Source of the DNA: Triplophysa rosa
Lineage: Eukaryota; Chordata; Actinopteri; Cypriniformes; Nemacheilidae
Direction: 5' to 3'
Length of the DNA: 64,000 nucleotides
NCBI RefSeq assembly: GCF_024868665.1
Contig: NW_026634395.1
Coordinates: 1-64,000, forward strand
Shown: positions 10,684 to 22,394 of the stretch, one piece after another
Position numbering within the stretch: the first letter of the stretch is position 1
How the letters are laid out: every line of letters starts with the position of its first letter
The notes under the pieces: generated by a model
Seen by the model: the letters and a program-made list of their open reading frames with translations, nothing else
Told to the model about the DNA's origin: nothing
Database searches by the model: none
Translations under genes and position numbers: made by a program

Positions 10684-11890
10684 CACACTGGCCACAATTA
10701 TTAGCCCCCCTTCATTTAATTCATTTTGCTACCTTCATTTGCAAGAAAAACAGATCTGAGTCTTCTCTTATAATGTCCGATGAGGTTGAAGAATACATGA
10801 CAAGTGATCTTAGACTATTCCTCCATACAGAATTTCTCCACATCCTTCAAATGTTGGTGCTGCCTCTTCTTCAGTTCATCACACCCATTTTTTATAGTGT
10901 TCAGGTCAGGGAATTGGAATGGCTATGGCAGGATCTTGATTTTGTGTTCAGTGAGTAATTTTTTTGTTGATTTGGATGTTTGTTTTGAACTTGTGCTGAT
11001 GGAAGATCTAACCACGAACCATTATAAGATTTCTAGCAGAGCAAGTCAGGTTTTGATTTTTTTATCTGTTGGTATTTAATATAATCCATGATGCCATGTA
11101 TCTGAACAAGACGTACAGAACCTCTGGTATAAAATTAGTTCCAGATCAATGAAGTTCCGGCAGTATATTTAAATGTGGACATGGGGCACTTTTTTATCCC
11201 TGTGTGCACCAAACTTATCTTGTGTTCTTGCTGCCAAAATGGCCATAGAACCCAGTCCTGGTTGAAGTTCCAGTATGGCAAATTAATATGGTGGAGTTTA
11301 TTTTGCATGAGAGCAGAATATTTGTTTCTTGAACAGTTTCCCAAACAACTTGTGGTGATGGAGGTCCAGTGTTCCTCTATTTTTATTAAATGCTTTCTGA
11401 CCCCAAAATTAAACTAATTTCTGCAATTCTCCATCTGTGATCTTTGGAGAGTCTTTCAAGTGGAGAGGCCACTCAAATTCTTCTCCTCACTTTGCATTAA
11501 GATAATATAGACACACATTCTCTTTCAGGCAGATTTGCAACATCTCCAGTCAATTAAAACTTCTTGCTCATTGCCCTGATGTTGGAAATTAGAATTTTTA
11601 TTGTTTTAACTATTTCTTTAAAGTTACTTTCTATTTTGTGTAGCCCAAAAATCTTTTGTTGCCCATCAGAACTATATTCTTTCGTTTTACCCATTGTGAT
11701 TAATGATTAAGGGGGTTTGGGCTTTTTGTTACTTAATATTTATTCTCCTGTGCAAAAAGAAGTAATGACTGGACAACATCATGTTTCTAGTCACCTTGGT
11801 GTGCTAAGAAAATGTAAAAATCAATGAAAATATACTTGAGAGATCACTCGTAAGAATTTCTGGGGGGGGCTAATAATTGTGGCCTGAGTG
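10684..11890 (-). pseudogene. Decayed Tc1 transposase region
   Basis: Read on the minus strand, bases about 10920-10820 give PDLNTIKN, a weathered form of the PDLNPIEN catalytic-Glu block, then a KKRQHQHLKDVEKF-like tail. The rest toward 11700 is broken into short frames, none reaching 100 codons. Both ends of this interval carry GGCCACAATTATTAGCCCCC-type repeats. The element is dead and older than the intact DD36E copy at 1396. Confidence 0.65.
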
Positions 11891-11892
11891 TA

Positions 11893-12277
11893 TTACAGAA
11901 AATGATGTAACATCAATGCGACGACGAACGCAAGTGCTTTGACTGGTCTGCATGAACCCCCTCTCTTCAGGTCTAAATAAATTACGTGTTTTTCTGTATT
12001 TAACAGCTGCAAAAATGACAGCGCACACAAAAAAAACACGTCTTTTTCAGCTCTTGTCTTGGTTACACAAGCAACACACCTGTGGACACTGACGTCTAGT
12101 GGCCTTTGCCTGTCGACGCCGACAACAACGCGCAAGTATAAATGAAAACCGGCACATTGCCTACGATGCAGAGGCTACGGCTTAGGTCCAACGCAGAAGT
12201 AAATAAAAAAGTCACCACACTGCCAAATGGTCAAAAAAGGGTTTTAAACAACAGGGGATCCCCACAATACCCTAAAC
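11893..12277. other. No gene recognised
   Basis: Non-repetitive sequence between two transposons. I see no supported feature except the target duplication CCCTAAAC at 12270-12277 that belongs to the next element. Confidence 0.5.
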
Positions 12278-13077
12278 CAGTGGTCACCAACCTTTTTGAA
12301 CCCATGATCCCGACCTCGGACTTGTTGAAAGGCAAGATCTACCACTCAAAAAGTTGAAACTAAAAAACAGCCCAGATTGAACCTCCAGCTTGAGGCCTTT
12401 TATTTAGCCTATAATTGTGGGTCTATTTGAATTACCTGAAATTCTTTGTTCCACTTTTCAGATGCAACTAAGCAAACTCTGTAACATGACGAGTTGCCAC
12501 TTTCAATGTGCCATAAATGATGTAAAAAACACCAATTCAAACACCAGTTCAAGGACTTTAATTCACAGCTTGACATTAAAACGAGGTTAAGAATTAGTTT
12601 AACAAGACCCTAATTATTGAGGTATTTACTGTATAAAGATTTGTTATTTATGATTCATTTATTTGGTTTACTTTTATTAAGTAAATACAGTATATAGATG
12701 GAAATGTTATAAATAGGCCCTAGTAATAACAAGGTCAATCATTCATTTTAAATCATTTATCTATTTACTTTTACCCATGTAATAATGTTTTTGTCATACC
12801 TTTAGCTATTTTGTGAAACAGATAGTTATTACAATGTAAATGGAATGGTCTTTCATATTAGGCTAATTGAAAACATAAATAGGATGTCAACAGGGACGTC
12901 ATCTCCCGCATGAGATAGTATTGAAAACTGTGCAGTTTACCATCACTGACAGACCCACGGATCATTCACAATTACAACTTTGTGAAGAAGAGACTGATGT
13001 TTTCTTTCAGAAGCTCAACTTTAAAATACATGCGCACATAGGTGTAATTGGCGGGTGGGACACATTTTGAAAGAAAT

Positions 13078-13355
13078 TAAGTGAAGTGAAGTGAAAGTGA
13101 CCTATTAGTCAGATATGGTGACCCATACCCGAAATGTGACCTCTGCATTTAACCCATCCAGAGAGTAGTGAACACACGCACAGCAAGTCGTGAACACACG
13201 TACACCCGGAGCAGTGGGCAGCTATCACTGTAGCGCCCGGGGAGCAAGTAGGGGTAAGGTGCCTTGCTCAAGGGCACCTCAGTCGTTACCCGCTGGCCCT
13301 GGGAATCGAACCGGCACGAGTCCGACTCTCTAACCATTAGGCCACGACTGCCCCC
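13078..13355 (-). repeat. tRNA-derived SINE
   Basis: On the minus strand the element begins GGGGGCAGTCGTGGCCTAAT (13355-13336), containing a pol III A box (TGGCCTAATGG). A B box GGTTCGATTCC lies at 13312-13302. The body holds the TGAGGTGCCCTTGAGCAAGG core common to a fish SINE family, and the end is a TTCACTTCACTT simple repeat at 13098-13078. AATTAAG beside both ends is a probable target duplication. It would be transcribed by RNA polymerase III and moved by a LINE. Confidence 0.85.
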
Positions 13356-13435
13356 TTAATTAAGAAATTCCTTGAAAACACAGGATGCGCCGCTTTCTCA
13401 CCATCTCCCTTTGCTCACACTCGTTATTTAAGTTA

Positions 13436-15004
13436 CAGTGGGTACGGAAAGTATTCAGACCCCCTTAAATTCTTCACTCTTTGTTATATTGCAGTCATTT
13501 GCTAAAATCATTTAAGTTAAAACACAGAATTGTTGACATTTTTGCACATTTATTAAAAAAGAAAAACTGAAATATCACATGGACCTAAGTATTCAGACCC
13601 TTTGCTGTGACACTCATATATTTAACTCAGCTGCTGTCCATTTCTTCTGATCATCCTTGAGATGGTTCTACACCTTCATTTGAGTCCATAGCTGTGTTTG
13701 ATTATACTGATTGGACTTGATTAGGAAAGCCACACACCTGTCTATATAAGACCTTACAGCTCTCAGTGCATGTCAGAGCAAATGAGAATCATGAGGTCAA
13801 AGGAACTGCCTGAAGAGCTCAGAGACAGAATTGTGGCAAGGCACAGATCTGGCCAAGGTTACAAAAAAATTCTGCTGCACTTAAGGTTCCTAAGAGCACA
13901 GTGGCCTCCATAATCCTTAAATGGAAGACGTTTGGGACGACCAGAACCCTTCCTAGAGCTGGCCGTCCGGCCAAACTGAGCTATCGGGGGAGAAGAGCCT
14001 TGGTGAGAGAGGTAAAGAAGAACCCAAAGATCACTGTGGCTGAGCTCCAGAGATGCAGTCGGGAGATGGGAGAAAGTTGTAGAAAGTCAACCATCACTGC
14101 AGCCCTCCACCAGTCGGGGCTTTATGGCAGAGTGGCCTCTCCTCAGTGCAAGACACATGAAAGCCCGCATGGAGTTTGCTAAAAAACACCTGAAGGACTC
14201 CAAGATGGTGAGAAATAAGATTCTCTGGTCTGATGAGACCAAGATAGAACTTTTTGGCCTTAATTCTAAGCGGTATGTGTGGAGAAAACCAGGCACTGCT
14301 CATCACCTGTCCAATACAGTCCCAACAGTGGTGGCAGCATCATGCTGTGGGGGTGTTTTTCAGCTGCAGGGACAGGACGACTGGTTGCAATCGAGGGAAG
14401 GATGAATGCGGCCAAGTACAGGGATATCCTGGACGAAAACCTTCTCCAGAGTGCTCAGGACCTCAGACTGGGCCGAAGGTTCATCTTCCAACAAGACAAT
14501 GACCCTAAGCACACAGCTAAAATAACGAAGGAGTGGCTTCACAACAACTCCGTGACTGTTCTTGAATGGCCTAGCCAGAGCCCTGACTTGAACCCAATTG
14601 AGCATCTCTGGAGAGACCTGAAAATGGCTGTCCACCAACGTTTGCCATCCAACCTGACAGAACTGGAGAGGATCTGCAAGGAGGAATGGCAGAGGATCCC
14701 CAAATCCAGGTGTGACAAACTTGTTGCATCTTTCCCAAAAAGACTCATGGCTGTATTAGATCAAAAGGGTGCTTCTACTAAATACTGAGCAAAGGGTCTG
14801 AATACTTAGGACCATGTGGTAGTTCAGTTTTTCTTTTTTAATAAATATGCAAAAATGTCAACAATTCTGTGTTTTTCTGTCAATATGGGGTGCTGTGTGT
14901 ACATTAATGAGGAAAAAAATGAACTTAAATGATTTTAGCAAATGGCTGCAATATAACAAAGAGTGAAAAATTTAAGGGGGTCTGAATACTTTCCGTACCC
15001 ACTG
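13436..15004 (+). mobile_element. Tc1-like transposon inside hAT
   Basis: The ends CAGTGGGTACGGAAAGTATT and AATACTTTCCGTACCCACTG are perfect inverted matches on TA (13434-13435, 15005-15006). Outer arms extend about 130 bp with smaller differences (the AATTCTTCACTCTTTGTTAT block and its inverted partner). The 1569-bp element carries a near-complete but frameshifted DD34E transposase gene. Confidence 0.95.
13791..14788 (+). pseudogene. Tc1 transposase (DD34E), frameshifted
   Basis: The gene starts at ATG 13791 (MRSKELPEELRDRIVARHRS, first HTH) and ends at TGA 14786. It occupies at least three frames. The first break is in an A-run near 13865, another falls around 14150 and a third near 14330-14350. 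The conserved residues remain: WSDETKIE (first Asp, near 14235), QQDNDPKH (second Asp, near 14495) and PDLNPIEH (Glu, near 14600), with 34 residues between the last two. The longest intact part is the C-terminal 169 codons, 14279-14788. About 330 codons would be the family's usual length. Confidence 0.9.
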
Positions 15005-15812
15005 TATATTCGCTGAAGACAGAGAGCCGCGACTCCAGATACACGTACAGTATGAAATGCGTGCATCATCTGCGCTCGTGGCGCTTGCTTGCGCATCCAG
15101 TGTCAAAGCACAAATACGCGTCCACCAACGAACAAGTGACATTTTTATGTCATATGAATAAGCTGTTTTTAAGTGTAATGCACTGCAACAGTCAAGTGAC
15201 CTCCAAATGACAGTTACGCCACTGCATGCTCGAGTCATTTTGCGTGTGATCACTGACCACCGACATTAGAAACACTGAAGAGTGATCACGCGCAGTCGTG
15301 CATCACAATGAAATGTGATTAATGATAACGGTCACATTAAAAACTCACGCAGGGAATCCTTATTTACACAGCCATGAAAAGAGTCATGCAGAACTTAAAA
15401 ACATACAACCGCTGAATGAAGAGAAAGAGAGATGCGCTTGCAAAACTGAACATTAATCAGGCACAATATATTTGTCTATTAATTTTCCCATTTGCCTACT
15501 TTCGGGGATCGACCGGTTACGTCTCAAAGATCGACCAGTCGATCGCGATCGACGGGTTGGCGACCACTGCCCTAAACCATCCAGTTTTGCATAAAGAAAA
15601 AAACACAATACCAAAAGGGAACTGTAAAACAAAACACAAACTTTAGCAAGTTTAGCGACACAGAACCCCGGTTTGTAATTTCTTTCTTCGTTCTTATTTC
15701 AAAATTGCCTTAACTTTTCCTAACACATTCACTGAACGAATCGTTGAGTCTGAACGAGAGAGAGCTTTAGCAAACTGAATGAACTGGTACAGTTCATGGA
15801 CTGAACATTTGT

Positions 15813-16303
15813 GTGTTTAGTATGTTTTTTAAAAATTTCTCCTCATATGCCCCTACCTACTTAACAGAACTTCTATCACATTACAACCCATCATGCTCTC
15901 TAAGATCTAAAAACTCCGGACTTTTGATAACACCTAAAATAAAATCCACCAAAGGGGGTAGAACTTTCTCATATGTAGCACCTAAACTCTGGAATAGCCT
16001 TCCCGATACTCGATTCGAGGTTCTGACACACTCTCCAAATTTAAATCTAGATTAAAGACACATCTTTTCAGCCAAGCTTTCAATTAATGCATAATATGCT
16101 AAATAAACCACCGGGAGACTGCATTTATTAGATATTATTTACTAGAATCATCTTGCTTGTTCTATAAACACCATGCACTGTGCTGTGTTTTACCTTTTTT
16201 TGTGTTTTTCAGTTTTTCTTATTTTCTCCTGTAAAGCAGCTTTGGAACAATGCACATTGTGAAAAGCGCTATATAAATAAAATTGAATTGAATTGAATTG
16301 AAT
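15813..16303 (+). pseudogene. L2-like LINE 3' end (RT C-terminus and tail)
   Basis: The ORF at 15813-16055 reads LTELLSHYNPSCSLRSKNSG and GGRTFSYVAPKLWNSLPDT, the conserved C-terminal block of L2-type ORF2. A frameshift near 16017 is followed by KFKSRLKTHLFSQAFN in another frame, the normal protein end. The 3' UTR ends with GCGCTATATAAATAAAATTG and a TTGAA array at 16278-16303. The copy is 5'-truncated. Confidence 0.85.
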
Positions 16304-17420
16304 AGGCACCAATGTCAAAATTTCACAGTATAGCTGATTTTGTGTTTTACTCAAGGGAGGTTGGGGGCATGTTGAAACCACCATCACATAGTTGAAACAT
16401 GACCCCCACACACACTCACTTTATTGTTTAAACACCATTAACAATTGTGACCTTAATGTGTAAATGTAATAATTAAGATGATGTAAAAAAGAGATAGACA
16501 TCTATAAATGAGAGAAAGAGGGAGTCAGTGAAAGAAAGAGGCAGCTTTAGGCCTCAGAAGGTGTGGTATGGGTGGGATTCCCGTGGTCAGCAGGGATATT
16601 TTCTATTTTCTCCTCTTGTCTACGCCCTAGTACACACTAACATGTCTGCTGTCTGGAACTGCTGGAACTCTACCCACGTACAACTTAACCACATCAGAGG
16701 GATGAAATTAGAGTGGTCGGACTCTGTCTCTCCCAAACACACAAACCATCCCCCTACAGCTGAGTACTTGCACAAAGATCCAAAATACATAACTAAAGCT
16801 CAAGATGCTTTTATATAAACACAATGGTGCATATTATTCACGGGTTAGTCTATGTCACGGGCCGGGAGCCATTTTTTTACCAAATAATTTTTTTCCAGCT
16901 ATGATTCATTCACTTTTGCAAAATAGCAATTGCAAAAAACTATTATATGACTATAAAACATGTTTTTGATTAATTTTCAATACTAATAACATGATTTAGG
17001 TCCACAGACAACTAAAAAAAAATGCGAAACACACTGTCACGTTACACTTAGATTTAACTAAGTAGCATACTGTAAAACCTCTTCAGTCTCTGTGTCTGTA
17101 CGTGTGAGTGTGTGTGAGAGATAGAGTGAGAGAGAGAGCACAAAGCACAGTGCATACATGACTCCATAAATGACTTCCATTATTTATAAACTTACAGGTT
17201 TACATGGGGTCTCCATGAAATTAAACTTTCGGGGGGCTTTGCTGGGGCTATAGCCCCGTCAGAAAATTGCTTAGTCCCGGCAAAGGACCCCCAAAGATTT
17301 CCTAATATCTTTTATGTAGTGTCAATTTACACTGAGTGCAAATAGCCCGTCTTGTAAGCAGATACTATTTACACTAACTCCGCCCACCAGTTTCTGATTG
17401 GAATAGAGAAAATGTAAGAA
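16304..17420. other. Unassigned; weak ORF 16528-16818
   Basis: A 96-codon open frame at 16528-16818 contains no domain I recognise. Nothing else in the stretch resembles a gene, and no transposon ends could be paired. Confidence 0.35.
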
Positions 17421-17424
17421 TGAC

Positions 17425-17545
17425 ACCAACAAACTAGCGTCTCCAGTGGTGTAGAGAGTAAAGTTTATGTTGACTACTTCATATCACGTAAGTTCAAATC
17501 TGCCTTTTGCCAAACTATTTCCCATCACATATCAGATCATAAAGC
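17425..17545 (+). repeat. Possible tRNA-derived SINE
   Basis: CAGTGGTGTAGAGAGTAAAG (17442-17461) resembles a pol III A box region. AAGTTCAAATCTGCC at 17490-17504 resembles a B box with two changes. The spacing of about 45 bases fits a tRNA-like head. The preceding CTAACTCCGCCCACCAGTTT block is familiar from fish interspersed repeats. No clear end is visible. Confidence 0.4.
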
Positions 17546-18988
17546 CGTTTATCTTTAATAAGATGAAAAAATACTGAAAATTGGTTAACAAGTGTTTCAT
17601 AATAAAGTTGTAGGGTAAAGTTGGGGTGAACGACTGGCAGTGTAACTAAACAGACCTGACGGCATTGTCCCTCTCACCAATGATGAAAAGTCCCACTGAT
17701 ATTTTATATAAATAATTAATTTATTAAAATATTGTTATTTTATTGATTTTAATATAATTACAAACAAGCTGATAACATCTGAAATCAATAAAAATATATA
17801 AAATGCATTTTTGGATAATGTTTGATTGGCATATGTTATTAAAACTCAGCCTGTGAGTTTGTCGTTGGCTGCCCAGTCGAACTTTTCTAGTACTTTAGTG
17901 TAAGAAAATGTGACTTTTGGATAGCAGCGCACTCAACAAAAAACATCACTTAAAACAACTTGCATTGATCTGGAAGAGAAGCTCTCCATCTTCCTGCAGA
18001 GAGCAGCTCAAGTGCAGGTAAACCATATTGTTTATGCCCGCCATGGCGAATCAGATGTTGTGTTGTGTTGTTTTTGTATGTGAAGTGTGGGTGCTATCTG
18101 ATTTTACATTATGTTTATGAGTATATTAGGGCTGGGATGATATATTGTGCAATTCTTATGCTCAGTTTCTCAATGAATTACGGTTAAATGCCGCCACATC
18201 CGAAAGCCAGTACCTTTTACACACGTAGTTCCAGGAAATGCCAATGTGCATATTCTATCGCTGTTCTTCAAACCTTTTCAGGTATTTTCATGATAATAAA
18301 GTATATTTATAATGATGATGTTTGACGAGTGTTGCTTTTTTAAATGCACATTATAAACGACTCAATCTCATAGTGATTTTAGCAGTACTTCCTACTGATC
18401 AAATTTATCCACTTTCGAGTGCGTTTTCAAAAAGCTCTATTTTCGTTGACAAAAATGCTGTCTCAGGGTGGATAAAAGGGCCAAAACGGAGAGAAAAGGA
18501 TGCGTTTTAAAACGAAAACGTATTAATGTGGACATAGTCTAAATGTGGAACCAAGCTTCAATACCTCTGAAAAGCCTTAGAGGCCATGTTTGGGTGTGAA
18601 GTCAAAGTTAAACAAACCCTGTTTGAAACTAATGTGTTTTTGTTAAATATTCCTCTCTGGCCAAACTTAGCCACCAGCTATGGCTCAGCAAAACATTGGG
18701 GAAAATATTTGATTTCAGGAAACATTACTCTGGTTATTTTCATAGTCGGGGATAAGTTGCTTCCTTAGCTGGATTGGGTTTCACGGGTACTGCTGTCTGG
18801 TGTGCAGAACTCATTGTGGTTAAGCGGTGCGGGCCCCACCCAGCAAGGGATAGTGAGGTGATTGTGTGCATCCGCACTGGGGGAAACAGCCAAACCATTC
18901 ATCACACACTGTTTACATAGCCTTTTCAGAAGCTCTGCGAAAAACCACGCATAGCAAATATGAGCTAATCCTACTGAGTGCAGCCAGG
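17546..18988. other. No gene recognised
   Basis: AT-rich sequence. Near 18440-18540 is a GGATAAAAGGGCCAAAACGG / AAAACGAAAACGTATTAATG block seen in fish interspersed repeats, but its partner end could not be found. The short ORFs show no domains. Confidence 0.4.
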
Positions 18989-18989
18989 A

Positions 18990-19014
18990 AGACACACACG
19001 CACATGCACACACA

Positions 19015-19085
<71 letters not shown>

Positions 19086-19165
19086 GCACACACACATGCG
19101 CACACACACACACACGCACACGCGCACACACACACGCGTACACACACGCGCACACACACACGCAC
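18990..19165. repeat. CA / CGCA microsatellite
   Basis: A compound array: CACA units, a run of nine CGCA units near 19015-19050, a pure CA run near 19052-19082, then mixed CGCA/CACA to 19165. The long threonine-histidine or cysteine-valine open frames across it on both strands are artefacts of the repeat. Confidence 0.95.
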
Positions 19166-19462
19166 AGGCTTTGGTTGACTATCCCCGTGGGGACAGTCCA
19201 TAGGCGTAATTTTATACTGTACAAACTGTATATTTTATCCCCTATCCCTAACCCTATCCCTAAACCTAAAGATCATAGAACACTTTTTGCATTTTTAGAT
19301 TTGTAAAAAATATTGTTCTGTACAATTTATTAGCTTTTTTGCCCCTGGGGACCTCAATTTTGGTCCCCACGGTGACACGAGTCCCCATGTGTTGGTGTGT
19401 ATTCAGGTTTAGGTCCCCACCGGGATATACAAACATGAATACACACACACACACACACACAG
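19166..19462. repeat. Fish interspersed repeat ending in CA tract
   Basis: CTATCCCCGTGGGGACAGTC near the left, and GGGGACCTCAATTTTGGTCC then GGTCCCCACCGGGATATACA at 19411-19430, form a block common in fish introns, here between two CA tracts (19165 and 19441-19460). GGGGAC/GTCCCC motifs occur in both orientations, suggesting hairpin potential. I cannot assign it to a transposon class. Confidence 0.55.
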
Positions 19463-20321
19463 CTCTTAAAAGCAATTTTAGCCAGGACCATGCTTCATCG
19501 ATTATTAATTGACTAGAAGAAAATAGTATCTAGTTTTCCCAACCCCTAATGCTTAACAATATTTGTGAGTAGGGATGCAACGATTATAGATTTTGTTGGT
19601 ACGTCTGAGGAATAATCACAGTTGGACGGTTATGGCGATTATAATGCATTCATTATTTCTACATATGCATTCTTAATAAATAAGGTTATAATACCATAAA
19701 ACAATTAGCCTAACTCACAGATATTTCATATAGCCAAAGACAGTGAATCAGTAAGTACTAAAATTAGAACAAATGATCAATGATCAATAGCACAAATAAA
19801 TGTAATAAAGCAAACACACAAATGAAATTAACAGTGCTTTTTAGGTGGTTCAAGTTGGTTAGAAATAAAAAAATAAAGTAATAAAATGTAAAATAACACG
19901 TTATAGTCTTGTGACTTTATAGTCACAGAATAAATGAAATGTAGATAAAACCTAATTAAAGTTATTAAAGTTGATCAGTCAGGAGTGGTGAGTGGGATTT
20001 TGTCTTTGTTTTTGTTGTTTGATGAGCATTAAAACAGAGATGTTTATTATGCTGCTGTCCCTTTAAGAGCTAGTGGCACGGACGGATCATATGCATTTTG
20101 TTTCCCCACTGATTGCGTACAATCATGGATTTATCAACGTGATATAGAGCCTATTCGCTAACTAACATTCAAACACCACATATTGTTTAATAAAAATAAC
20201 ATTAAAAAATACGTTAAATTAGTCTAACTTTCATCAGCAGTAGACTTTGAACTTTGAACTTGTGCATACAGAATGTACGCTTCCTATGAGCTGTCCTCTT
20301 CTTTTCCGGCGTGCAACTCCG
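19463..20321. other. No gene recognised; possible hAT end
   Basis: AT-rich. TAGGGATGCAACGATTATAG at 19572-19591 resembles a hAT terminus, but no inverted partner was found nearby. No supported coding region. Confidence 0.35.
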
Positions 20322-20325
20322 TTAA

Positions 20326-20551
20326 AGGGATGCTTCACCCAAAAATGAAAATTCTGTCATCAGTTACTCACCCTCAGAATGTTCCAAACCTGTATACATT
20401 TCTTTGTTCTGATGAACACAAAGGAAGATATTTGGAAGAATGTCAATAACCTAAAAGATCTCATCCCCATTGACTCCCATAGTATTTATTTTCCTAATAT
20501 GCAGTAAATGAGGGATGAGATCTGATTTTCATTTTTGGGTGAACTGATCCT
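20326..20551. mobile_element. Angel-like MITE with TTAA duplication
   Basis: The left arm AGGGATGCTTCACCCAAAAA and the right arm TTTTTGGGTGAACTGATCCT are inverted and bounded by TTAA (20322-20325 and 20552-20555). The body ATTCTGTCATCAGTTACTCA and CAAACCTGTATACATTTCTT matches a very abundant cyprinid MITE, which I believe is the Angel type. A partial copy starts at 25413. Confidence 0.85.
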
Positions 20552-21123
20552 TTAACTTACATGCCGCTTTGTTTGTTTACGTTGCACTGAAAGCCCAAAC
20601 TTTCACTGCTACAGCTTTGATTGTGAATGTCCAAGAATCGCTTTTTGGTCTCTCTGCGATAGTTAATCTGGTGTGTGTAATAGCTTCTGTGTCTCTGATA
20701 AGAACGGCTCTTTAAGCTGGTGCACCGCTGGTGTAACTTTGTTTTCATTTTGTGCAAGTTGCAACAGTTCCATTCCTTGCAATAGAAACACACAGTGTAA
20801 GTAACAGAGCCTTTACGATTAATCAACCGTGACATTTTTAAGTGCTGTTAATAGTGAAATTCGGTAATCACTGCATCACTATTTGTGAGACCGTCCGAGT
20901 CATACTGTAGGTACAGCCAGAGTGAGATGAATTTAATAAGTGAGCAGAATCTGACTAAACCTGTGTTTATTCGAAAATAAGGTAATTACACCATATTACA
21001 ATGGGCAGAAACAGTACCGTGAGCGACTCTGTGGTACTAAAGATTGATGCTAAGGATTTTTTTCTAAGGGCTCTGTTTGGCCAGTGGTTCTAATTTTTAC
21101 ATACTCTAAAATGGTTGTGTTAA

Positions 21124-21663
21124 AGAGTACATAACATGAGATCATGTAAATTACATTTCATGCGGTGTGTAATGTTGCCGTATTTGAAAGTAAGCAATCT
21201 GCCAAGTTGTAAATCCGAAGGTGAATGAATAACAAAGTTATTGGCTTGGACAAAAAGGGAGTCGACTCTGGATCATGCAAACGAGTCGTCCCTAGTCCGA
21301 TTCGCGAACCGCCGCAGATTTACATCAGTACATATAGTCCCCGCCTACGTTTTACTAGGACTGACCGCGAAAACTTCACTCTTCTCCACCAAACACTGTA
21401 GCTCATGAGCCTCATTCGCGGTAGACCAATCACGGCAGACTAGACCATCTGACCAATCACATCAGACTAGGCTAGCGGAAAGGAGTGGATTAGACAGATG
21501 AATCATGCAACGAATCATTTGAGAGTCAGTCAAGAAGTAAAGTAAGAATAACGGCCTATTATTAGAAAATAATAGTGTTTTTACACCTTCTATGTACATA
21601 AACGTGTTGCTGGACACTCTATAAACCAATGTAGGACCTTAAAAATCCCTAGTTATGTACTCT
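21124..21663. mobile_element. Kolobok-like MITE (AGAGTACAT ends, TTAA)
   Basis: The left end AGAGTACATAACATGAGATC and right end CTAGTTATGTACTCT are inverted and flanked by TTAA at 21120-21123 and 21664-21667. Internal blocks (AAATCCGAAGGTGAATGAAT, AGAGTCAGTCAAGAAGTAA) match the longer element at 29081-30412, which carries a THAP exon here missing. It is therefore an internal-deletion derivative of that family. Confidence 0.9.
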
Positions 21664-21684
21664 TTAAAAACAACATATACCCTC

Positions 21685-21853
21685 ACATCTCAGTCTTGTA
21701 AAGGACATCACATTTTGTGTTACTAACTCAACCTTGCGTTGACCCTTTTATTTATTTAACACAAAATAAGTAATAATGTGTTAAAGAAACAAGTTAAAAT
21801 TGCATAACACAAAAAATGTGTTATTATTTAACACGTCCTTTTGAGAGTGTACT
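21685..21853. repeat. Partial MITE, ACACTCTCAAAAGG family
   Basis: It ends with AACACGTCCTTTTGAGAGTG at 21832-21851 and contains repeated AACACA/TGTGTT motifs. The same end, inverted, opens a related fragment at 55031. Only one terminus is recognisable. Confidence 0.4.
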
Positions 21854-21960
21854 TGCCCCGCTAAAATATAACAAGAAGTAATAAATTAATCAATAAAAAT
21901 AAAAAAGGCTTAGTTATTGTTTTCATTATTTTTGGCCAAAGTAACCATAAATAAGGTTAA

Positions 21961-22385
21961 AGGGGTGATATGACATGGCTGAAACGAATATTATCATTTG
22001 TTTTAAATGTAATGCAATGTGTATACACAATTTAAGGTTCAAAAACGCTGTATTTTCCACAGACCGTGCATGTTTGTATCTCCTCTTTATCTCGTTGTCT
22101 CAGAAACGCACAGATTTTTCACAAAGCTCATCGCTCTGAAAAGTGAGGTGTGCTATGATTGGCCAGTTAACCAGTGCGTAGAGATTGGTCGAATACTGCA
22201 AGCGTGTGACGGAAATGTAACCCCTCTTACCATATTTGGAACATTAGGTTCCAACGCAATTGTACTGACAGGTACGCCGTATACATTTTGGCGGTCTTAG
22301 TCAAATCATACCACGAACTGAGGTAGATTCATGGGGGTGTGGTTACACGAGGCGTTTCAGGCAGGTCTGGGTGAGTATTCGCTTT
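21961..22385. mobile_element. TTAA-type MITE, right end missing
   Basis: It begins directly after TTAA (21957-21960) with AGGGGTGATATGACATGGCT. The interior (CAAAGCTCATCGCTCTGAAA, then GTGTGCTATGATTGGCCAGT) matches, inverted, the complete copy at 42055-42633. The right arm is lost where the next repeat starts near 22390. Confidence 0.8.
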
Positions 22386-22394
22386 TTTAGTAAA

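Larger units (their letters stand above)
8089..11890 (-). mobile_element. Composite Tc1-like element interrupted by gypsy and Tc1
   Basis: The left end CAGTTGGGGACAAAAATATT (8089-8108) continues to AGCCCCC. The right end, read inverted, is CACTCAGGCCACAATTATTAGC; both sit on TA (8087-8088, 11891-11892). Directly left of 10684 is an inner repeat CACACTGGCCACAATTATTA, giving an IR/DR-like double repeat. The stretch 10540-10680 has the A/T-rich look of Tc1 subterminal DNA. I infer one element of about 1.4 kb that received the gypsy fragment (about 8115-10535), which in turn holds a second Tc1. The alternative is a shorter element, 10684-11890, plus an unrelated end at 8089. Confidence 0.5.
12278..15569. 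mobile_element. hAT element with perfect 8-bp duplication, gutted
   Basis: The ends CAGTGGTCACCAACC and GGTTGGCGACCACTG are inverted (one mismatch). They are flanked by identical CCCTAAAC at 12270-12277 and 15570-15577. Subterminal regions carry GATC-rich stretches (GATCGACCAGTCGATCGCGA at 15531-15550), typical of some hAT binding sites. No transposase frame of its own is visible. The 3292-bp span is inflated by a SINE (13078-13355) and a Tc1 (13436-15004), leaving a non-autonomous core of about 1.4 kb. Confidence 0.9.

Noticed and set aside
18765..19306. Overlapping long ORFs on both strands (His/Thr-rich and Cys/Val-rich)
   Set aside because: They are translations of the CA/CGCA microsatellite and have no composition of a real protein.
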